This document shows, one piece after another, positions 1 to 12,984 of a stretch of 64,000 nt of DNA. Location of the stretch: positions 200,798 through 264,797 of the forward strand of contig NW_020170446.1 of the NCBI RefSeq assembly GCF_000524195.1. The letters are read 5' to 3'. This DNA is from Echinococcus granulosus (Eukaryota; Platyhelminthes; Cestoda; Cyclophyllidea; Taeniidae). Position 1 is the first letter of the stretch; each line of letters starts with the position of its first letter. The notes below the pieces were generated by a model. The model saw only the letters and a program-made list of their open reading frames with translations, did not search any database and was not told the origin of the DNA. The translations under genes and the position numbers were made by a program.

Positions 1-3000
1 AAGAATGGTTGAATCTAAGAAGTCTTAGAACTGTGGAGCAGGCAATGTTCGTTAGCTCATCACTGATTTGCAAATAAACCGGAGCCACATCAGTCGGTCA
101 TCAGACAATTTAAAGGCCAGAAATGTTGTAAAGAATAAAACCTAAAGGAAGAAAAGCTTCTCTTAATTTATGTGGTGACGCATTAACCTCTAGTTCTCTT
201 AATCCTTGATGACACATAAATCTTTCTCACCAAGGAAGAATTTCAGAGCAATTCATCACTAGAACCGACCGAAGGGTAGGTATTGCTTATATTTTTAAGT
301 GAAGTCTCATTCGAAAACTTGTTAAATCAGGACTCTTGTCAAAGAAGGGGTAAAACTCGGAGCAGTGGGTATCTACTATTATCTTCAGACGACTTCAAGC
401 GTCGTACAGAACGGTAACTGGTCGCTCGACTGCTCATCAGGACAGCGTTAGAATGCAATTGTTCCGTTGTTTGTTGTGGTTTTCAGCTTAAAACATAGCA
501 CTCGTCTGCGTTAAGATTTTTACCATTGATTCCAGACTGAATGCAGCTGCTTAACCTTGGGTATGCTAGAATTGAACAGGCGATAAACTAACTTTCAAAC
601 TTGTAATTTAAAAAGATTTGGCCTTCATTTGTTAAAAAATGAGCTTTTTGATTCTGACCTGCTTTTCTTACCCCTTAAATTCTCTTTCTTCCTTCGATAC
701 CTGGAAGTCCTCGATTGACATGAACAAACTTGAAAACCCAAATACCGCAGTTGTAAGGATTAGTTTTCTAGTTAAGAATTACGATATCACAATCCAAACA
801 AAGAATTTGAGAGTGTTTTGTAGATTATTTGCTTTACTTTGGCTGGTGACCCGATAGAATGGAAGATCAACCGAAACAGTCTAGTCTACCGGCCTTCCAC
901 TTCATTGCCACATGTCTAATAAATCCACCTTCAAGTTTACTTGCATTACATCATCTTTAAAGATCACTCCTCCGGATATCGGTGCTTTTTCACAAGATAT
1001 GTCAATTTCAATCAATTAAATACACCAATTCGTTGCTACTCTACAACTGTTTCTTCTTGGAATAACAAAATCTCTAAGGATTTAGCAAAACTACACATTC
1101 AAAAATATTCCGTACCAGTCAGTCAGTGAGATGAAGGTTTAATCCTTTTAAGACAGTGTGAAATCTCACACCTCAAACCTCTCTGGGAGGATTTTAGATT
1201 TAGGCTGAGGTGACAGGTAAGCGCTGCCGCATTTGTAGCTAACCGGTCATAAAAGATGGGATGACGTTAAGGTAATTTGCATAGTGTAGCAGGCTGCGAC
1301 ACCAAAAATCCGGCTTCTGACTGGGCAGAGTGCGGATAATCCCAACAAGTGGAGACATTTAAGGGGTCTAGAACAACCCATCTCCCTATTTTTTTAATGC
1401 TTGGATTAATGATAGCCTTCTTGAAAGTCTATAAAAACCACCTTGAGCAATTATATTATCCCGTGTCTTCTCCTCCGACTTGCGCCTGGATGAAAATCAT
1501 TGCCATTTATGGCATCAAGATGTGTATTTTGGATAACTTTACCACTTTTCTACAAATATGTCGTCATTCTCCATTTTAAAGCTTGCCACAAAATACGCTA
1601 AGCGGTCTCCATGGCAATTCAGTGAACAAAATTTGTTGAATAGTTGCTTAATCTCTGCAGTGTAGACCACTACTTATTCAGTCTTGGCCATTAGGTGTAC
1701 TTTGGTTTGGAAATGATAACCTCGTACATTCAGGTAGTCCTCAACGTGTCTCCGGACTACTAACTGTCCTCTAGCGTTCACTCGCGTCTGTGCTCTAGAG
1801 GAAAGGGCGCAAGCGTGCGATGGACTTGCGTAGGCGTGGACAGCACCCAACGAACCAATCAACATGCATGGACGGGGCATGGAGGAGGACAAAATTAGAC
1901 AGAATATATGTGAACGAGTGAGCGAGATACGCCTCTCCCGCTGCCGCATGAGCGATCACCTATCATTCGAGTGGACTTAATACCGATAAGTGGTGGAGGG
2001 AAATGAAGCAGACTAACAAAGGTAGGATTTTCGGTCTCCCCTTTCTACTTTAATTTTTGATTCTCGGACAGTTGAATTTCCGGGATTAGCGTACTGTTAT
2101 GAGAACGGCAAAATTGCGTCAATTCGCAATTATAAAATATACCCCTTTTTAGGTTAGTCGATGTGGGCTTTAGTTACTTCCTTCTTAAAAGAGCACTGTC
2201 AGTGTACTCTTCTACATTATCACGCAACCAAAATGACTCCGCCGTTACCTACATTTGACATCATTATTGAGAAAAACAGTCCTCTGCGGGACTAATAAAT
2301 TTAGACCACAGAAACCATGCATAATTTCTGAGAATTGAGATGCCTGTGGGTGTTTATTACCACCTTTGTCCACTGCTAATCAACCCTTCTTTTTCGCCTT
2401 GCACTAGTAGCCTTCATGACGTTACCATCATTTTTGTAATGTTTTACGAGTTATGCAACTGAACAAGCGCTTCAGCAACATACTAGGCGGAAGTACACCC
2501 TACTACATTCCCTCATTTTTCAATCTAACTGGATTGCCACAGGCCGCAAATAACTACCAACCAATTTTGTCAATTTGAGCTATAAAACTAACTAGCATCA
2601 ACTTGTCTTCTCCTGAAAGGGGAATTCAAAGTAGCATGGATATTGCCAAACTGGTACAATGAAATGACGTTCAGTATGCGCGCACTTCTGTTGACGCGTT
2701 TGCGAGGCGACCTTGACTCTCCAAATTATTTTTAAAGAGCTTTTGCTAGAGCATGCAATTTCTATAATATAAAGTAAATTGGAACAAATATGTGGTGTTG
2801 TTTCATTTAGTATTTACATTTCCCCAATACTTCTATTTATATATGCATTCAAAATATTCCATTGATTATATGAAACAGTTGTGACTTTCTGAAAAATACC
2901 TTTCCAATATCTATGTACGGGACTTATAAATCATGTTCGAATAAATTTATGGGAAGATCAAGCATTTTTAACTACTTGCGCCGAGTGTCTGCCCTCTGCC

Positions 3001-3104
3001 CGATTTAATGCTCGTGCTATAGTTATGATTGGCTAAGGGCGAATCAATGAGGCACAGGACAACTGACCTGCATAATTCAGGCGAGGACTGAATTATTCCT
3101 GCCT
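1..3104. other. No gene recognised; upstream flank of the synaptotagmin gene
   Basis: I see no convincing exon here on either strand. The open frames are short and lack paired splice signals. A GC-richer patch near 1760-1950 carries an open minus frame, but its composition is arginine- and cysteine-heavy and no splice context supports it. A strong donor-like site (GTAAGC at 1214) has only stop-containing frames before it, so at most it could end an untranslated exon. Confidence 0.4.
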
Positions 3105-3118
3105 CTGTCACGTGACAG
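3028..3118 (+). promoter_or_regulatory. Putative proximal promoter elements of the synaptotagmin gene
   Basis: Positions 3105-3118 form a perfect 14-bp palindrome, CTGTCACGTGACAG. It contains the E-box CACGTG and the full ten-base GTCACGTGAC bound by MiT/TFE and USF-type bHLH-zip factors in animals. An inverted CCAAT box (ATTGG) lies at 3028-3032. Both sit about 200-290 bases before the synaptotagmin ATG at 3321. I see no clear TATA box. The promoter assignment is inference from position and motif only. Confidence 0.4.
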
Positions 3119-3320
3119 CTTGCCTTCTGAGGGCTTCCCACGCTCTCCCTTCTCGAAACAACACAAAAAATCCAAATCACTATTTTTACTTTCGGTTAGG
3201 ATGACAGATGCATAGCTTTCCTTCGCATTCGAATTTGAATGGATAAAGTTTTCCCACTTTCCTTGATGCTTATCCTATCTAAATAACTCAGCTCTTTTTG
3301 GTGCACTAGATTCCGTTCTG

Positions 3321-6025
3321 ATGAAACATCCTGGCGCCACCGCTGCATTCATAGTTGGGTTCACTTTTCTCGTACTGGCTGTGGGAATCACTGCCTACAT
3401 CCTGGTCCGTCGACGCCGCAGAATCTCCCATGGGGGGCGGAACACCTCGAGAAGAGAAGTCCATCGCACTCTGAGTCTTGGAAGGGAACAACTGCTAGAT
3501 GAACCTCATTCCTTTACCCAATCCTGGTCAGGTTCTTCAGGAGCTGGCAATGGCCTGAACCCATGCCGCCATCTTCCGAGTTCAGACAAACCTGTCGATG
3601 GAAAGGAGGTCCATGCACCTACCGCAAATCACACAATCAAGGGCATTGGAAAGCTTCAATTCACCGTTGCGTATGACAACAATGTTCAGGAGTTGCAAGT
3701 CTCCGTTCTGCGTTGTGTGGAGTTACCACAGCTTGATCCCAACTTGAACACAGTAGATTCCTACGTGAAGTTGGAACTTCTACCAGAGAAGCGACATCGT
3801 GTAAAAACGAGAGTGGTTAGAGGTTCCAATAACCCCTTCTTTGGCGAAGCTTTCATAATGAACAAAGTTTCGCTGAGTATGTTGAAATCTGGCTCCTTGC
3901 ACTTTATTGTGGTTGGATTTGATCGACATTCAAGGGACTCCATTATCGGTGAGGTTGTCTGCCCTCTCAATGATCTGGAACTTAATCTCACCAAGGAAGC
4001 GACTGTTACTAGAGACATTTTGAAGCGCAAATTCAGTGTAAGCCTTACATTGACTTGCCCTGTTAACTACTACTAATGACTTCTATAAGTAGGTATAGAT
4101 ATAGCAAAGTTATTCTTCATATTTCTGGCTCCGTAAGTAGCTGTCAGCTTTCATATCTGACCGGAACAACACATACTGGGAAGGTTAGCGTTAGGTAAAA
4201 GTGAGATTAGTTCAAATTATTGTGCCCCATTTACCTTAAGCCCTCCGATAAGAATCGCGGTTTGCTTCTGATAAGCCTCTGCTATCTGCCTGCGGCAAGT
4301 CGTCTAACTGCAGTTGTCCTCAAGGCAGAAGGCCTTCCCAAAGTTGATCTCGCCGAGTCATCAGGTAATAAAATAGCTATTAAGCCTTCACTGTACTTTT
4401 ATTAACAGGATCTCACGGAAAACTGCCCTTCACAGCCACCAACACAAGGACCACCAGACTGATTATTTCAGATGCTGCTCAAAAACTGGGAAGTGTAGCA
4501 TAGTTGCTCCCGGATAGCAAACATCCTTCCTAAGCCAATCTGTCTAAGACGATTCCGTGTAACCAATGTCCATCGTCACATATATGTGTCGCCGCGTTAA
4601 GATGTGAAAATAGGGATGTTGCAAGCATGGATGAAGGTAGCAAGGAACAGGTTAAGCACTAAGTGTTTAAAAGCTGTAGTGCCAGTTAAACTAATGGGTT
4701 TCTTTTCCGTTTTACCAAAGTAGTGTACAAAGTACACTAGAGCGTACTTTTAATTCCCGGACGAGGTATTTTCCCTCCGCAAATAGCAAATCAACTTTTA
4801 CGCCTTTCTACTTTTTTGAATGAATAGATTCAAATCAGTCTCCCGTCTTTTGTAAAATCGTTGATACACTCCAAGAAGTTAGACGGTTACAAAACTTATA
4901 GCTGAGTGACAATGACGGCGTAATTCTACTTACCTTACCAAAATTCATGCGTTTTATGGGTTTCTCCATCAACAATGCTGTCATCGGTGGTTTGTTTATT
5001 GGGTATGAGGTGGTAAATGCCTATTTTTGCGCTTACGAACTTGGCATAACATGCCATATTAAGTCTCTTGTGTTTGGGATGAATGATACTACTTATTGCG
5101 GACTAGTATTCATGGCAAACATTGAAGCTAATTCATGAATTCCTGACTTTTGCAGCTTAATTTCCTAAAACAAGATTGTTAGCATGGATCGTGTGCCAGG
5201 TAGCCAAGTAATTTCCTTCCACTTTTTACTCCGCATTACTCCGTGAGTGGAAAGGGCGGGGAGATGTCATTTGAATTGTGACAGTTTAATTTATTAAAGT
5301 CAAAATGACGAATTTTCATGCACTTGCTTAGCGCTACACCCATTCTAGCTTTTAATTTGTACCCAAAAAACAGCTCCTGGATTGGCAGGTTTGTTTGTAA
5401 GTCTGAACCATCCTTGGCTAGGAGATTTTACTTTCTGCGCTAGTTAAAAGCGGAAAATCAGAGTGGTATCCAATGTGCACGTATCGGTTGGATGGTTTTA
5501 TGCATACACTCATGTACTATTGTTGGCGAAAGCTATCGTGACGGTGTCTCGACTGACCGGCTACTGGCGGCAGTAATGGGGGTGGATTTGTCTATAACTA
5601 CTGTGTGCTATTGAAAAGACACTTGTATTCGACACTTAAATCCAACGTTTCATATCCACGGATCCGATATAATGATATCCAGTGTGTAGCATAGCAGCCT
5701 TCATCCATTACCAGGAAATCCCTACGTAAAGCTCTACTTTATGGAGAACGACAGACGTATTGCCAAAAAGAAGACCCATGTCAAAAAGCGGACATCGAAT
5801 CCCGTGTTCAATGAGGCCTTTGCTCTGGAGGTACCTCCCAATGCGAAATTAGAAGATATCAGGTTGGAATTTCGATTGGTGAATTGGGAGCGAGATTCAC
5901 CCAGTAGAGTGATTGGTCGTGTCACCATCGGCTGCTGCGGTAACGAGAGAGCGCAAGAACATTGGAAGAAAGCTATTGAGAACCCACGGAAACAAGTGGC
6001 TGAATGGCACAACATTCTTGCTTGA
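3321..6025 (+). CDS. Synaptotagmin, Syt4/Syt11-like, three exons
   Basis: I model three exons: 3321-4037, 4241-4364 and 5715-6025, joining in phases 0 and 1 to give 383 residues. The order is synaptotagmin-like: a very short lumenal N-terminus, one membrane helix at about residues 8-29 followed by five arginines, a linker, C2A (about 110-238) and C2B (about 245-383). Short stretches such as LPEKRHRVKTRV, DRHSRDSIIGEV and KKTHVKKRT resemble Syt4/11 more than Syt1, and the protein ends with the family's W-H pair (AEWHNILA). Members act on vesicles or dense-core granules in membrane traffic. In C2A, Asp139, Asp146 and Asp201 remain, but two ligand positions are Gly199 and Ser207. In C2B only Asp275 of the five calcium-binding aspartates is kept (Asn282 replaces the second, and NWE replaces the DYD of loop 3), so calcium binding by C2B is probably lost. 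The short 5' flank before the ATG has no upstream in-frame exon that I can see. Confidence 0.88.
4575..4590. repeat. Copy of a dispersed GTCAC...GTG near-palindrome
   Basis: GTCACATATATGTGTC lies in synaptotagmin intron 2. Related copies are at 7378-7393, 25373-25388, 47824-47843 and 49980-49999. Each has a GTCAC arm, an AT-rich alternating centre and a GTG-C arm. It could be a protein-binding site or the remnant end of a small mobile element. Confidence 0.4.
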
Positions 6026-7671
6026 TTCTTCCATCCACTTAACTATCGATGAAGTCAGCCATCCATTCATCAAGTCATTCATCCATTTCTTCTTACCTAC
6101 CTCATTCTAACCACCACTATAATCACCGGAATGTCTTCTTTGTGTGCGTGTTTGTGGATACTGTTTGATCCGCTGCCTTTTGCGTCTTGTTGTAATTGGG
6201 ATCGCTATTTTGCCATTACTCATGGTCGTATTCGAAATACATTCTTTGAGTCTCTATTTACACGCGTCCCTTGTGTTCTGTAGGCCTGATCTTGGTAAGA
6301 TGCAACCGATTTCATTTCCGCTGTCACCATTTGCCAAAGCGGGATTGGGAAGCTATCCCACAACAAGTTTTGCCTTATTTTTAACAAGAGACCCTAAAAC
6401 TTGAGTTGTTTAATTTAATTGCTGGTTATCATTCGAGCTGAATTGTACTAATTCCTTCAAATCATATCACTCAAATCACATCTAGGTGAGCATTATACAC
6501 TTAAATGATTTAAGTAGGATGACAGCATTTACCTCATGGAAACCTAAAATGCACAAAAAGACTGACATCTCTTCACGAAAACAAAGTATTTGTGACTTGT
6601 AAAAGCAAACAATGAAGGACTTTCAGAGGCCTCGATAAACATTCATTATCATTTTTATTTATCAAGGTGCCACAAGCTTAGTGCAAAATTTCCATTCCAT
6701 TTCTTCAGAAAAAAACACTCTCCGGCCGGTGACTGACTAGTGGCAAGAAAAGGTAACAATCATCATCGCTCGTAAAAATTTTCCTCTTTCCTCACCATCC
6801 CAAGGTGGAGAATGAGAAATTTGTGGCAATTTATTGTAGCGAACTGCATCGACAATGGCATGAACTTTTTTGATCACCTAATGGTCATTTTTACCATGCA
6901 ACGCGCTTTTTTACTATATACACATGAGAAAAGGTGTACAAATACAAATACTGCTCCATTGGTGACTACAAGCAAAAATGCGCTTCCGTATTATGCATTA
7001 AGGAGGCGTATACTCTTACGTGATGTCCAAATGCTCGAGGAACAAAATTCGATTCTTTGAACACGCAGGGAAATGAAGTGGAGTGTTAGTGGGCAATTCA
7101 CGGAGTGAGAGCCAGATTCTCTAGGCCCCTACAACAGCAAGAGCAACGCTTTTGCCACCCTAGTCGCACAGAAGAACCGACTATCAGAGACAGGATTTTT
7201 TAGCATTGTAGCGTACCATTAATATTTGGACCTCCGAATTGACTGGATAAATTGTTGCTTTAAAGCCAGAAAGGTGTAATTATCCTCGGGTGTGGAGCAT
7301 CCTGCATCCATCGCTCATTCTGCTGGTCACGTGATTTCGTGCGTCCAGTGCTTTTTCTCTACGAGCAAAGAACCCACGTCACACATATGTGGCGCCGGCC
7401 TCGGATAAACAAGTCGGACCTTCGCGTACTAGTTTCGTTGCACTCAATTGATCGCGTAAATCAACCTTCCCAAATTAATTGCCTCCGAGAAATGAAGGAA
7501 AAGTACCCTTCTTGAATTTACCAAGTACCATCACATATCAGATTTTAAACATTTGGTGCTTATAATATTTGTTTTTTAAGTCTAAGAATCATATGGAATT
7601 TCTTAATGGGGGAGTGAATAATGAATTGGCAACCATTACCTGAGCTTTTAAAATTTTTCTCCTACTTTCAG
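6026..7671. other. Synaptotagmin 3' flank and intergenic DNA
   Basis: The first few hundred bases are probably the synaptotagmin 3' untranslated region; I see no canonical AATAAA close to the stop. A possible short terminal exon follows a pyrimidine-rich acceptor near 6806 (GTG GAG AAT..., about 22 open codons), but two frames are open there and I do not assign it. A further CACGTG E-box occurs at 7327-7332. Confidence 0.3.
7378..7393. repeat. Copy of a dispersed GTCAC...GTG near-palindrome
   Basis: GTCACACATATGTGGC is followed by GCCGG. It resembles the copy at 4575-4590, which is followed by GCCGC, so the similarity extends beyond the palindrome itself. Confidence 0.4.
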
Positions 7672-10600
7672 CTATTGGTTGCCTTCAGCACTATCGTCGG
7701 CGACACTGTCACCGTTGTCGGCTGTTCTTTGGGGAGTAATTTCGCATCTTCACTGCACAACCCCACAAAGTCATTTGATTATTTTGTGCGGAAACATACG
7801 AGGTGAACCCAAACCCGTGACAATAAATCAGGTTTACTTGGAATTTATAAGTAACAAAATAGGCGTTTCTGTACCAGACAGACTTAGGGATCTTAAAGCG
7901 CCTTGTCAACAAATGCCTGTATTCTAAAGCCCACGAATTAAAAACACGAAATAATAACTACACAAGTTAGTGGTAGAGGCCAATACCCCTTCGCACCTAA
8001 GGACGAAGCAGCACTACTCAACACTTTCCTTAGAAAACTAGCGTAGGTATTTGTAATAGCGACTTCTTGTGGGCGCTTAGAAATACGTCATTCGAAAATT
8101 TAAACAAGTAATTGAGAGAGCACTCCTGATGAAAGTGCTTTCTTTGGTAAATCAAGGAATATTAATATTTTCAGCTGGAAAGCTTACGTCTTTTTAATTG
8201 AAGCGTAACACATTTATAAGCTTCAGGATAATTCACGCGCTGAAAGGATGAAAAATGTTGAAAGCGTTTCGAGTAAAATATCAGGAAAATGAGCGAATGC
8301 GTAAGCTCAGCTATATATTATGCAAATTTATACAAAGATCGCAGGATCCCATGGTTTTTTCATCCCAAAGCACGCCAAATTCCAGTCTTGAATAATGCAA
8401 AAGTTGTGCGTGCAGACACTTTTTTCCAGTTTCTACGTGTACTAGTGCGTCTTGTACTAGTATCTCGAAGCAACATTTGGAAACAGTAAATCGCCAGCGG
8501 TTTTAGCTGAATTTGGCAATTGATAAAATTTCTTTCGGATTGAAAGCATAAACTTGTTCCTCCTTTAAAAATGAGATCTAACTAATTCAAAATATTATTG
8601 AGCATGCACGAGACTTTTTGGCTGTCTATGTTAATGGTAATCGCCTATGTATTCTATGCATTAACAGCATTGAAGATTTTGGCATTAAAGTGGAGAGTGT
8701 AAATTTAAAGTAAGTTCACAAGGTCGCTTATAACAATATGTAAAAATTCCTATGTTGGCGTTTCCCTAAAGTGTTATCTCCTAATTTCACTTGTCTGGCT
8801 CTTAACAACAGCCAAACTGACGCACATAAACAACGGCTTATAACACAAGTAATACTTGTTTTCTACGGCCTTGGGTTATTCACTCCCTTTGGTTTGTTTG
8901 CCTCCCTGGGGTTAAGCTTTTGGTTTCCTGTTTAAATTCTCTTATCAGTTCTTTGCGATAATAATGTCTTCCCATGTGTAGTCTTAACTCATTACAGCCA
9001 TAGGGATAGCTTTTGGCGCTACCTTGGTGACAGCAGTAGGCAAGCCGAGTCCAAAGGAATGAGTACAGAATTTAAACGTCACAGAAGTGAGACATTTGAT
9101 GTGAATGGTTAAAATCTATGTTAGAACAAAATTGGGGGGAGCTTCTGGGTGTGTGCAGAGAAGCGCTCATTTGAATTGGAGGTGGTAAAAATGTCAAATA
9201 GGGACTTTTAATTTACAATAAAAAGGCAGACCATCGGGGTGATACTGCAGTCCATAGTAAACAGCAAGTGTGTTCTATCATTAGTAGTAGTTAACAGAAA
9301 TGTCTTGGTCCTGCCAGGTCAGTGTTAATGAGGCTGCTGGCCAATGGAGATAGTGCGTGCCTGTGTATGAGGTAAAAAGTTCCCACTTCACCACTACATC
9401 AGTGGTTTATATAATCATTCAACCAGTAGTCGATACACAACTTGTCTATACTGTCATAAAATGCCATGAAAAACGAACTTACTTTTATGTGAGAGAGGAC
9501 ACTGAATGAAGCACAATCATTTATGAAAACGAACACCCTTCAATGTGACGCTTATATTAATTAAAGATTTATGGAAAGATTTTACGACTCATTCATTTGT
9601 CGCCTTACCAAAAAGACAAAAACACTCAAGTTTAGGGGGTGTAAAGATAGTTTGACTTAAGAGGTCAGGAAAAACCGGGCTTCTCTCCGTTTAATTTTGA
9701 AACCTGTGACAACCTGGCAACACAGTTGTCTAACATTAAGAGAGGTGATAATCACATTGAGTTTGAAGTAATTTTATTAGGAGCAGATGGAGATTGGGGA
9801 CCAGTTAGAATCATTCTCCCATACGAAAGGGCAAATCTTCCTACGGGTAAGTTTATTCCCTATATTGGGTGAGATTGAGGTGTGAGGTTTTCTGGTGCCT
9901 TTTAAGACTAACAGTTACAGACCAGTGGCTGTGTAGAACCGAGTTAAATGTGCTTTAAGAAGCGGCTTAGCTTAAGCCATAAAGATTTTTTTGGGAAGTC
10001 ATAAAAGTTTAATTTTACTAAAATCTCCAACGTCATCGGGTGAGAGCGAGTGTCAGTTGAAGTCACTCGTATCAAGCAATTATTTTTCGAGCCACCTTAT
10101 ATCATGAAAGTTAGTACAAGATAAGACTAGATAAAACGAAATCAAGTATCAATCCTCCATCTGCCACTTTATAGCCTTAGATTAGCACATATTTTTTCTT
10201 CAGAACAAATATTCCCTTGCATCTCGTTTGTAGGGTCAGTAAGCAGGTTTGCGAAGGCCTTTAATTGCCATCACGATGGTTTGGGGTTGTATCTTTGTTA
10301 TTTATCCTAGCAACATCTCGACCTGGTGCATCGTATCAGGTTTTCATAGAGGGCTTCGGTGCCACATAACCTCACCTTAGTATTAACAACTGCTTCGATT
10401 AGTACTAAGATGACTTTAAATGAGTGTAGTAATCTGAGCCAGATCCGGCACTACAAATTAACATAAACAGTAACACTGTAATATAATGCCTGCTTAAGGA
10501 GTTCACTAACTACAAGGGGTTCATTAGCCTCCTCGCCTTTCACTACCAGAGCGGTGGCGCCGTCATCTATGCGTGGCTGTGGTTGCTTGGAGCTAACCTG

Positions 10601-12984
10601 CAGCACTAAATTAGAAAAAAACCTTTGCCTCCAAATTCTACCGATTCTCTGGGGACTTTTAAGTCTTGAGCCCAGGATTTTCGTTAATTATGCTTCCTCC
10701 ATCTTCCAGCTGGTCAGTTTTTGCCCTAGGCGGGTTGTACTGCCACTAGACAGCATGGCCCTGCAGTCAGCACTTGTGAATTGTCAAGTTCACTTTTGGT
10801 TTAAATCGAACAAAATGGCGGAGATGCCAAAAAAACTACATTTCTCGCAGAAAATTAAACTGACTTGCAAAAATTAGCAATCTTGCACCTAAGCAATTAC
10901 AGTGAGCATAGTATCAGACAATTTTTAGGTTCTACAGAAAATTCCCCGTCTTTATTTGCCATATCTTTAGGATATGAACATTTAACCATGTAATTTTTAG
11001 TACCACCCCCCAAAAGGACACATTTTATATCGAATCCGTGTTTTAATGAATCAGATGACTAAATGAATGTTTACGGTTTTCGGTATTGCAGAACGGCGGC
11101 TATTCTTTGTTGGCTCTCCAAAAGATTCCCCTCATTTTAGACCCTCTTTCATATGATAAAGTGTCGAGCAATCCTATCCGCTTTTCAAAGCGCATTTGAC
11201 TAGATTTTAAAACTTCAAGAGCTTTTCGTCAAATCTTCCAAATGTGCAACAGTTGTAGAATGGGTGGTGTGCATTGGCAGAAGGTGTCACTCAGATATGC
11301 CCCGATAAAAGGAATCAGGTTCAACTAGAGACTGTTTAAGGTGTCAAGAGTGATCCTCCGTCATGTTTGATAAAAATATTTCACAACTGCCCATCACCAT
11401 TTGGGAAGGGGAGTCTTGGTAGTAGCCAAAGAGTTACGAAGAGGGATTCAACCTAAATACAAAAGTAAATGAGCAAAACGGGTCTTTTAAAGGCCACCAA
11501 TTTGTTGTTGTCGACTTATTTTACTAGGTGCATTTTATTTTGGGTTGTTTGCTGACTTGTGGTGGCTTTTTGTGACTTTCCTGCCATTGTACCTCAACAT
11601 TCGTTAGTTCAATGAGCAGATCGCTGGTTATCCTTGGAAGAGCCTATTCACCGTCTTCTTCATAGCCTGTGGTGTTGGGTATGAGATTTTGCTATATTTG
11701 ACTGTTTCAAAGGGGAAATTGGGCCAGAATAATCTATCTCCGTTGCAATTTTTCGGCCGACTGCTTGAGTGGAATCGTCGAGTCAAAGTCACTTCACTCG
11801 GGTTCTGCAGACACTTCAGAACAGCGTACCGACTGATTTGTGTGCATCAATCTATCTTTCTGTCCATCCATTCTTCAGTAGTACCCTTTAATTGCCCTTA
11901 AATAGTTCTTTTTTTCCCAATCATCCGCCCGATTACCTACCGGCCATCGATTTGGGTTACCAGAGCTCTCTTGCAATATAGCAATATGTAATGGCAATCA
12001 TGATACAGACTAAGTGAAGATATTTTCTAGGTTCTTCCTCTGCGATTCTTTGGTGGACACAATTACTCAAGAGTGGGTGCATGTCGAAGAAGTAGCCTGC
12101 AATGGATTCACATCGACATCTACACAGAAAACGAGGAATGTTAAGCTCCACCGTTACCGATTGGATGCTTCTGCTACTGGTGTCCAGCTCAAATGATAAA
12201 ACCGATGCTTTTTACCCACATTAACGACTGCTAAAAGTGCGTACTCCTTAGACTAATCTTTTTCTACCTTAGTGGACCACATGGGTAGGCGTTCCGCATC
12301 CATGTAGGCAATATGAAATTGGATTTTTAGCCTCTGGTTGGTCAATTACTAATCTCAGAAAGAGCCCGTTTCGCACCTTGACACAGGGCATCCGCTTTGG
12401 AGGCACGATACAGAATAGCCGCGGTAGAGCTTCTACCCGAGTTGGTCCAGCCTTCTACCTTGTCTGTGTTTATAGAATAACTGAGGTATGTGGTTAAATA
12501 CAGGCCCTGATTCAATACGAATACACAAATATATTCGTTCCATATGAAACTGCAGCTCTCCAGTCATCTTGTAATTAAAGAGGAAGACTGAAAGATTATG
12601 TGCCCAGAAAGCATGATATCTAAGAACCAAGAAACCAAAACTTGCAAAGGGTTCAATTTCTGATCAAAATCAAAGCTCCGTCCTCGGCATCTCCAGTTAC
12701 AATTCTTCTATTTCAGTCAGTACGAGGTAGTCGGTGCTTTACAAAAAACCATCCACTAAACGTAAAAGGAGAGCCTGCATTAATTTTCCATCAAGACGGG
12801 AGGAAAGTTAATTTCACTGTTATGGATGGACATCGGTGCCTCCATCGCTTTTGGGCAAGACCGGCCAATGCTCTATTCGTGGAAGTATAAAAGGTAGCTC
12901 AATGAAGCCATATTTGCCATTTATGCTTCCCTACTATTCTGTAGGTGCCTCAATGTGGTCCACTTGGTCTTAGCTACCTGAGGC
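7672..12984 (+). CDS. Tentative 5' exons of an unidentified membrane-like protein
   Basis: Seven exon-like segments can be chained: 7672-7802, 9781-9846, 11528-11571, 11620-11678, 12031-12139, 12387-12485 and 12945-12984. Each follows an AG acceptor, ends at GT, stays open in one frame, and the codon phases match at every join (1, 1, 0, 2, 0, 0). The last segment leaves phase 1, which fits the exon at 14554. The best single pieces are 9781-9846 (donor GTAAGT) and 12387-12485 (33 codons, donor GTATGT, ending VCVYRITE). Peptides from 7672 and 11528-11678 are strongly hydrophobic, suggesting membrane helices, but T-rich DNA gives such peptides by chance. The chain needs a 48-nt mini-intron at 11572-11619, because an in-frame TAG interrupts the direct reading there. 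No start codon is found, so the model is incomplete at its 5' end. I recognise no family. Confidence 0.28.

Noticed and set aside
6286..6296. 11-base segment between a strong acceptor and a strong GTAAGA donor
   Set aside because: Too short to support as a microexon without transcripts, and it lies in the probable 3' UTR of the synaptotagmin.
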